Origin: Rhinopithecus roxellana | Taxonomy: Eukaryota > Chordata > Mammalia > Primates > Cercopithecidae | Length of the DNA: 64,000 nt | Assembly: GCF_007565055.1 (NCBI RefSeq) | Contig: NC_044566.1 | Span: 93,464,297 to 93,528,296 of the forward strand | Direction of reading: 5' to 3' | Shown here: in pieces, positions 57,860 through 64,000 of the stretch | Position numbering within the stretch: the stretch's first letter is position 1 | Layout: each line of letters starts with the position of its first letter | Notes under the pieces: model-generated | Database searches by the model: none | What the model was told of the DNA's origin: nothing | What the model saw: only the letters and a program-made list of their open reading frames with translations | Position numbers and translations under genes: made by a program

Positions 57860-58230
57860 AATTTTGTTCTTAATATGGAATATATGTACATACTAAAAGT
57901 GGCTTCTTTCCTTTTGTGACAGAATAATTACTTCTGTTTTGTAAAATGGATTGACTTAAATACAATAAAATGGCATTGCTTTGGAGTTCTGAAGCAAATA
58001 CAGACCATACCCTATTTTAGAGAAAGGTAAGGCATTTTAAAGGGTTCACTACTCCCTTATCCAGAACCCCTTCCACCTGTTCACTAAAGGAAAAATAAAA
58101 TTGAAGAAAGTGAAACACACTATAAGTCACTGGTTTAACTGGTTGGTTCAATTTGGATGTGGCTCCATAATTCAGATTACAAAACTCAACTCTGAATGAA
58201 TGAAAATGTAACACTTTAAAAATCAAAATC

Positions 58231-58528
58231 AGCCAGGTGCAGTGGCTCATGCCTATAATCCAAGCACTTTGGGAGGCCGAGGTGGGCAGATCATATGAGG
58301 TCAGGGGTTCGAGACCAGCCTGGACAACATGGTGAAACCCTGTCTCTACTAAAAATACAAAAATTAGCCAGGCGTGGTGGTCATGTGCCTCTAATCTCAG
58401 CTACACGGGAGACTGAGGCAGGAGAATCACTCCAACCTGGGAGGCAGAGGTTGCAGTGAGCCGAGATTGCACCACTGCACTCCAGCCTGGGTGACAAGAG
58501 CAAGACTCCATTTCAAAAAAAAAAAAAA
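58231..58528 (+). mobile_element. Alu (AluS-like)
   Basis: Full length, opposite to the Alu at 57572-57859, so the two can pair in the TM9SF2 pre-mRNA. Confidence 0.94.
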
Positions 58529-59733
58529 TCAACATCAATAAAATTTAGGTGATGGTTAAGCTATCATTTTCTGTATGATATGCCTGGAAAAACAACAGAT
58601 TTTCATAGTGATCATTAGTTTTTGTGTGTAGGCTAGGAATAAATTATTCTCTATATGCATTTATGGACACACAGGGCACAAAAATAGTTATTTCTTGTTT
58701 CACTGGCTACTGCTGTTTTATAGATGATTTATTAAAATTTACAGCCCTGGACCTAAATCTATCATGTAGCACCAAGACGCGCACCCCACCATGTCTGTTC
58801 AATGACCTGGAATACAGAATCGATATAAGTGCCTTAAGCCTGAGACAGCAGCACAGACACTTCAAAACCCGACTCCAGGCTCTGACATGCCAACAGATGA
58901 GTGAAAAGCAGAACAGGTTTAATTGGGGAAAAAAAAAAATTTTTTTTTTCTTTTTGGTTCCTATATTTTCTTCCATAACATGCATCATGAGCTAAAATTT
59001 CAGACGCACACTTCGTGCAGTATTACTTGTGACAAAGAAAAGTGCTTATAATTCTTTTTTTAAGTTCAGTCACTCACGCCACAAATGTTTACCAAGCACC
59101 TTGGGCTCTGAGATACAGAAAACCTTTACCTAGTTAAGATAGAGAACATATATACACATACAAAATTAATACCAATATAATACACACTATATCCTATTCA
59201 GTGCTTGAATTTTAAAGTGGAGATAAAATCTTCTAGATTAAGGAATTTCCCATTATCCTTCCTTGATATGCCCGACCTATTCTCAGTCTCATCTTGACTT
59301 CACCTCCTCAGTTTCTACTTAGTCCTAAGCTTAAGTCACTATAGCTTCTACCCCATTTCTGAAGTGGAAAAAAAAAAAAAAAAAAAGACTGTGTGTACCT
59401 TTAAGAGGTTAACAGAGGAAAACCATGAGCTGTACTGGCCCACGTGTCCCTGAACCTTTACCACAACTATGACCCTGTTTAGCCTTCTTCTCCTGGCTTC
59501 TGTTTCATCATCTTTATGCAACTCACAGGTGGGCAGACCAAACTATGCCTAGTTGAGAGGAGGACTAAATACAGGAGCACTAACAGAATAAGCCTTCATG
59601 GGTTTTAAAAAAGATACACATTTATAAATTATTTTTATAATAATTTAAAGATAAAAGATAAACATTTATAAATTATAAATTATTTGTCTAAAAACTTACA
59701 CAATAAAAACAATCACTTAAATTCTAATTTTAC
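58529..59733. other. TM9SF2 last intron, unique part
   Basis: AT-rich intronic DNA. Open frames at 58624-58995 (+) and 58707-58988 (-) have no domain. A short L2-like piece lies at about 59075-59115. Confidence 0.45.
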
Positions 59734-59905
59734 CTGTAAAAAGAAAGAAGATCAAAACCATTATCATGGTATAACCAAAGTACAGAATTGTGCTTGCTGT
59801 TCCTGTGATCTGCAGTTTTGAAAAGAAGTAGTGTATTGCATATATTAAGAAATAAACTGCAGTAAAGCCGCTGGTAAGGAATGAACGCCATTGCCAATGA
59901 TAATC
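59734..59905 (-). CDS. TM9SF2: TM9SF2 penultimate exon
   Basis: This 172-base exon starts after a pyrimidine-rich acceptor ending TACTTAG at 59906 and ends TTTACAG|gtaaaa at 59733. It encodes DYHWQWRSFLTSGFTAVYF, then LIYAIHYFFSKLQITG, then TASTILYFGYTMIMVLIFFLFT plus the first base of a glycine codon. The D-Y-H-W-Q-W-R loop and the helices that follow are the TM9SF2 version of the nonaspanin C-terminal domain. An open frame on the same strand at 59730-59930 uses another phase and is not the gene. Long introns on both sides contain L1, Alu and MIR. Confidence 0.96.
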
Positions 59906-60130
59906 CTAAGTAGTAAAGAAAAAAGAACAAGAATTACATTCCAATTAATAGATAAGATGTAGTTAACTAAGGTTCAAAGCAAGCATAATAAAGGAGACAG
60001 CCCCCAATCTAATTTCTGCTATCAGTTCCAGGCTCTTTCTCCTATTGAACTTCACCCATTCCTCTCTCCTCACTAAAGGTGCTAAGAAGTGCCCACTGTC
60101 TTTGGTGCAGCTGCTTAAAAACTGGCTAAA

Positions 60131-60411
60131 GGCCGGGCGCGGTGGCTCAAGCCTGTAATCCCAGCACTTTGGGAGACCAAGACGGGCGGATCACGAGGTC
60201 AGGAGATCAAGACCATCCTGGCTAACATGGTGAAACCCTGTCTCTACTAAAAATACAAAAAACTAGCCGGGCGAGGTGGCGGGCGCCTGTAGTCCCAGCT
60301 ACTCGGGAGGCTGAGGCAGGAGAATGGCATGAACCCGGGAGGTGGAGCTTGCAGTGAGCTGAGATCTGGCCACTGCACTCCAGCCTGGGTGACAGAGCGA
60401 GACTCCGTCTC

Positions 60412-60436
<25 letters not shown>
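60131..60436 (+). mobile_element. AluY, Old World monkey type
   Basis: GGCTCAAGCCTG start and CTAGCCGGGCGAGG middle. AAAAACTGGCTAAA flanks both ends. Antisense to TM9SF2. Confidence 0.96.
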
Positions 60437-60442
<6 letters not shown>

Positions 60443-60835
60443 GGCTAAAAATGTTTAGAAGCAGCTTAAACTGTTTATGAATAATAAAGCATTAGGCTGT
60501 ATTTAAAAATTTATTCTTCCCAAAGAAAACCAATGTACAAATAGCTTACAACTTACTTACAGGGTTTGACATTAATATTATTATATTAAAGTCTGGTCAA
60601 CTCCGTATTAAGAAGAAGATTATTCTATTAAGGCCTGGTTGGAATCCAATTTCACTTATTACTAACACAATTTAAAAAAGGCAGATGATTAAAATAGCTC
60701 TTCTTGCTTTTAAGTGGCTTATAGCTTAATAGAAGATCTTTTAAAAGAGAACACTTCACTATCTCTCTTGCCCTTTGGAATATGTGAAAAATAAATACAT
60801 TCAAAAAGCAAACTAAGATTAGAAAATCCTAAAAA

Positions 60836-60868
60836 TACACACACGCACGCACACACACACATACACAC
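60836..60868. repeat. (CA)n microsatellite
   Basis: ACACAC units interrupted by CG and TA, in a TM9SF2 intron. Confidence 0.92.
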
Positions 60869-61716
60869 AAAATGCAACAGCTAATCAATAAATGCAACAG
60901 GTAATCAACAAATGCAGCAAAATTGCAGGGTATAAGATCAACATACAAAAGTTGGTTGTGTTTTTACACACCAGCAATGAGCAATCTGAGAAGGAAATTT
61001 AAAAACCCAATTCCATTTAAAATAGCACCCAAAAGACTAAAATACCTAGGAATAAATTCAACCAAGGAAGTGGAAGACTTGCACAATGAAAACTCTAAAA
61101 TTCTGCTGAAATAAATGACAGAAGACCTAGGCAAATGGAAAGACATCCCGTGTTTATGTACTGTTAGACTAAACATGGTTAAGACAGCACAATACTCTTC
61201 AAAATGATCTACAGATCCAGTGTAATACCTGTCATAATTCCAATAACCCAACGATTCAATTTCTGCAGATATGGAAAAGTTAATCCTCAAATTCAAATGG
61301 AACTGCAAGGGGCTCCAAATAGTCAAAACAATCTTAAAAAAGAACAAAGCTGGAGGACTCAGCCTTTTTGATTTCAAAACTTACTACAAAGCCATAGCAA
61401 TCAAAGTAGTGTGGTACAGGCATATAGACCACTGGAATAGTATTGAGAGTCCAGAAATAAACCCATACATCTATGGTCAATTGATTTTTGACAAGGTTGC
61501 CAAGACCATTAAATGAGGAAAGAACAGCCTCTTCAACAAATGGTGCTGGATAACTGGATATCCATATGTCAAATAATGTAGCTGGACACCACATCACACA
61601 AAATACAAAAGCTAACTCAAAATGGATCAATAACTTAAATACATGAGGTAAAGCTATAAATCTCAGAAGAAAACATGGGGGTAAATCTTCATAACCTTGA
61701 ATTTGGCAATAATTCC

Positions 61717-62005
61717 TTTTTTTGGTGGGGGGGAGGGGGACAGGGTCTCACTCTGCCACCCAGGTTCTGGAGTGCAGTGCTGCAATCATGGCTCACTGAA
61801 GCCTAGACCTCCTGGGCTCAAGTGATCTGTCCACCTCAGCCTCCCAAGTAAGCTACCACACCCAGCTAATTTTGTTATTTTTTATAGAGACAAGATCTCA
61901 CTATGTTGTCCAGGCTGGTCTCAAACTCCTGGGCTCAAGCGATCTTCCCGCCTCAGCCTTCCAAAGTGTTGGGATTACAGACAGGCGTGAACCACCATAC
62001 TCAGC
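61717..62005 (-). mobile_element. Alu (AluJ-like) inside the L1M
   Basis: Antisense, strongly diverged copy with a G-rich patch at its left. Confidence 0.9.
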
Positions 62006-62692
62006 CCTAGTTTGACAATCATTCTTAGATATGACACCAAAAGCATAAGCAACAGAAGAAAAAAAATAGATAAATCTGACTTCATCAAAATTGAAAACTT
62101 CTGTGCAAAGGACATTATCAAGAAAGAACCAGAACTGCAAATAACAATCTAATAAAGATCTACTATCCAGAATAAATAAATAAACTCTTACAACTCAACA
62201 CAAAGACAAATTTAAAAATAGGCAAAGGACTTGAATGGCTATTTCTCCAAAGAAGAAATACAAATGGCTAACAAACACAAGTGCAAATGCTCATCATTAG
62301 TCACTGCAGAAATGCAAATCAAAACCAGAACGAGACACCGCTTCATACCCACGAGGACAGCTCCAATTTTTTCAAAAATGGAAGGTAAGTGTTGGCAAAG
62401 ATGTGGAGAATCAGAACCTTTGTACATTGCTGGTGGGAATGTAAAATGGCACAACCACTGTGGAAAAGTTTGGTAGTTCCTCAAAAAATTGAACAGAACT
62501 ACCACACGACCCAGTGATTCCACTCCTAGATATATACCTCAAAACCAAAAACAGGTACGCAAATGAACACTTGTACATGAATGTTCACAGCAGCACTATT
62601 CACAACAGCCAAAAAGTAGCAACAATACAAATGCCCATCGATGGATAAAGGGATAAACAAATTTATCATTCTGCCATAAAAAGGAATGAAGT

Positions 62693-62973
62693 GGCCGGGC
62701 GCGGTGGCTCACATCTGTAATCCCAGCACTGTGGGAGGCCGAGGCGGTGGATCACGAGGTCAGATCGAGACCATCCTGGCTAACACGGTGAAACCCCGTC
62801 TCTACTAAAAATACAAAAAAATTAGCTGGGAGTAGTAGTCCCAGCTGCTTGGGGGGTGAGGCAGGAAAATGGCGTGAACCTGGGAGGCGGAGCTTGCAAT
62901 GAGCTGAGATCATGCCACTGCACTCCAGCCTGGGCGACAGAGGGAGACTCCGTCTCAAAAAAAAACAGAAAAG
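62693..62973 (+). mobile_element. AluY inside the L1M, perfect duplication
   Basis: Young copy with small internal deletions. AAAGGAATGAAGT is exact at 62680-62692 and 62974-62986. Confidence 0.96.
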
Positions 62974-63330
62974 AAAGGAATGAAGTACTACTATACACAC
63001 CACAATACGATGAACACTGAAAACATGCTAAGTCAAAGAAGCCACACACAAAAGGTTACATATTATATGATTCAATTCATAAGAAATGTCTGAACAGGCA
63101 AAACAGACAGAAAGCAGACTGTTGGTTGCTAAGGCCTAGGGGAAGCGAGGAATGAGGAGTAACTGCTTAGCAAGTATAGGACTTCAATTAGGGGTGATAA
63201 AAATATTTTGGAACTAAACAGAGTTGGTAGTAGCACAACATTCAACATTGTAAATGTTGTAAGTGCCATTAAACTGTCCACTTCAAAATGGTTCATTTTC
63301 TGTTATGTAAATTTAACCTCAATTTTTTGA

Positions 63331-63905
63331 ATAACATACCAAGTTTAATAAAGTTAATTTTTCTCCAATATAGACAATAAATATTAAATAATAGATTTAA
63401 CACAACCTAAATCTTTAAAATTCAATTCTACCTATTACATAAGGATACTATCATTTTGGTACTGCCATGAAGAGAACTTATTACAATGTGATTATAGAAA
63501 CTTTTTAACAAATTTTCTTACTAGTTTACTTCTATTAAATGTTCAGTCTAAATTTGTTTTTAATATATTATTTTATATTCTTTTATCTCAGGCATGATAT
63601 AAATATTTATATCACAAGAGTATTAACTTTTAAGTTGGTTAAAAAACAACACGGAAAAGTTAGCAAACTTACTATTTCCGGAAAATTCACATGTTAAAGT
63701 CTCTAATAGTAATCTCTAACTAAATACACTGAACCGGGATATCTTAATCCTAAAGAAGGTTGCATTTGATTTAGGAATACAGGTCAATGTCTATCATAAT
63801 AAACATACATCTACAGAAATTATTTTAATAATATACAAATTGCAATATGCCAAAGTTATAAATACTGTCTACAAATTAACGTAAGTGAATACTGCTAATA
63901 CATAC
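63331..63905. other. TM9SF2 intron, AT-rich unique DNA
   Basis: Lies directly downstream of the exon at 63906-64000. Nothing beyond intronic AT-rich sequence seen. Confidence 0.5.
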
Positions 63906-64000
63906 CTCTGCACATAGGTGGAAATAGCAAAGAAGTATAGTTGCTTCAGAACAGGTAATAACCAAAATGATAAACACCAGAAATAGGAAGCCAAACATGT
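63906..64000 (-). CDS. TM9SF2: TM9SF2 third-last exon (partial, cut by window end)
   Basis: TM9SF2 is a nine-pass nonaspanin of endosomes and Golgi, linked to glycosphingolipid and heparan-sulfate assembly through sorting of Golgi enzymes. This exon reads MFGFLFLVFIILVIT, then CSEATILLCYF, then HLCAE, which is one hydrophobic helix and the following loop. It ends GCAGAG|gtatgt, with the donor GT at 63905-63904, in phase 0 with the next exon. Its 5' part lies beyond position 64000. The residues fit TM9SF2; TM9SF3 and TM9SF4 differ clearly at these positions as I recall them. It is contiguous in reading frame with the exon at 59734-59905. Confidence 0.95.

Larger units (their letters stand above)
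60885..63330 (+). mobile_element. L1M ORF2 3' half and 3' UTR, broken by two Alus
   Basis: GGTATAAGATCAACATACAAA, CATAGCAATCAAAGTAGTGTG, AAATGGTGCTGGATAACTGG, GCTCATCATTAGTCACTGCA and the final CCATTAAACTGTCCACTTC follow L1 order. Antisense to TM9SF2, with many stops. Confidence 0.9.

Noticed and set aside
59730..59930. 66-codon minus-strand frame overlapping the TM9SF2 penultimate exon
   Set aside because: It lies in a different phase from the TM9SF2 reading frame and crosses both splice sites.
60964..61377. 137-codon minus-strand frame near TM9SF2
   Set aside because: It is antisense to L1 ORF2 sequence and is not an exon of TM9SF2.

Overview
This window is primate nuclear DNA. It is mostly Alu, L1, L2, MIR, LTR and DNA-transposon sequence around small pieces of two protein-coding genes, both on the minus strand. 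Many of the youngest Alus have a left end reading GGCTCAAGCCTG, an A-rich middle followed by CTAGCCGGGCGAGG, GGCGTAAACCCGGG, and a right arm reading GATCCGGCCACTGC. From memory this is the AluY lineage of Old World monkeys (AluYR-like) rather than of human or ape, so I infer a macaque, baboon or related monkey.

The right end (about 54612-64000) holds the last three exons and the 3' UTR of TM9SF2, with clean GT/AG junctions and the expected C-terminus ending in K-V-D. At 14055-14122 is the first coding exon of CLYBL (mitochondrial citramalyl-CoA lyase), inside a GC-rich CpG-island promoter. Positions 1-14054 are therefore the start of CLYBL intron 1. The order TM9SF2 then CLYBL, same strand, about 40 kb apart, matches the human 13q32 arrangement as I remember it.

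The roughly 40-kb intergenic stretch contains no gene I can support. It holds a decayed processed pseudogene of cofilin-1 (about 35628-37310, minus strand) whose 3' UTR was split by two Alus. It also holds several L1 fragments, one with a perfect 12-base target-site duplication, and solitary MaLR-type LTRs, one with a perfect 5-base duplication. Further features are a hAT element, a Tigger-like element, an L2 interrupted by a MIR, and a MADE1 hairpin interrupted by an inverted copy of a nearby L2 end. Two long purine microsatellites grew at Alu tails.

The two genes do not form an operon-like unit. TM9SF2 makes an endosome/Golgi nonaspanin and CLYBL a mitochondrial C5-metabolism enzyme; they share only position and direction. 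I found no novel gene system here. The most unusual local structures are the inverted L2 insertion inside MADE1 (16440-16944), two short tandem duplications (6806-7039 and 56171-56304), and the purine tracts. Subfamily names for repeats are from memory and should be read as family-level calls.
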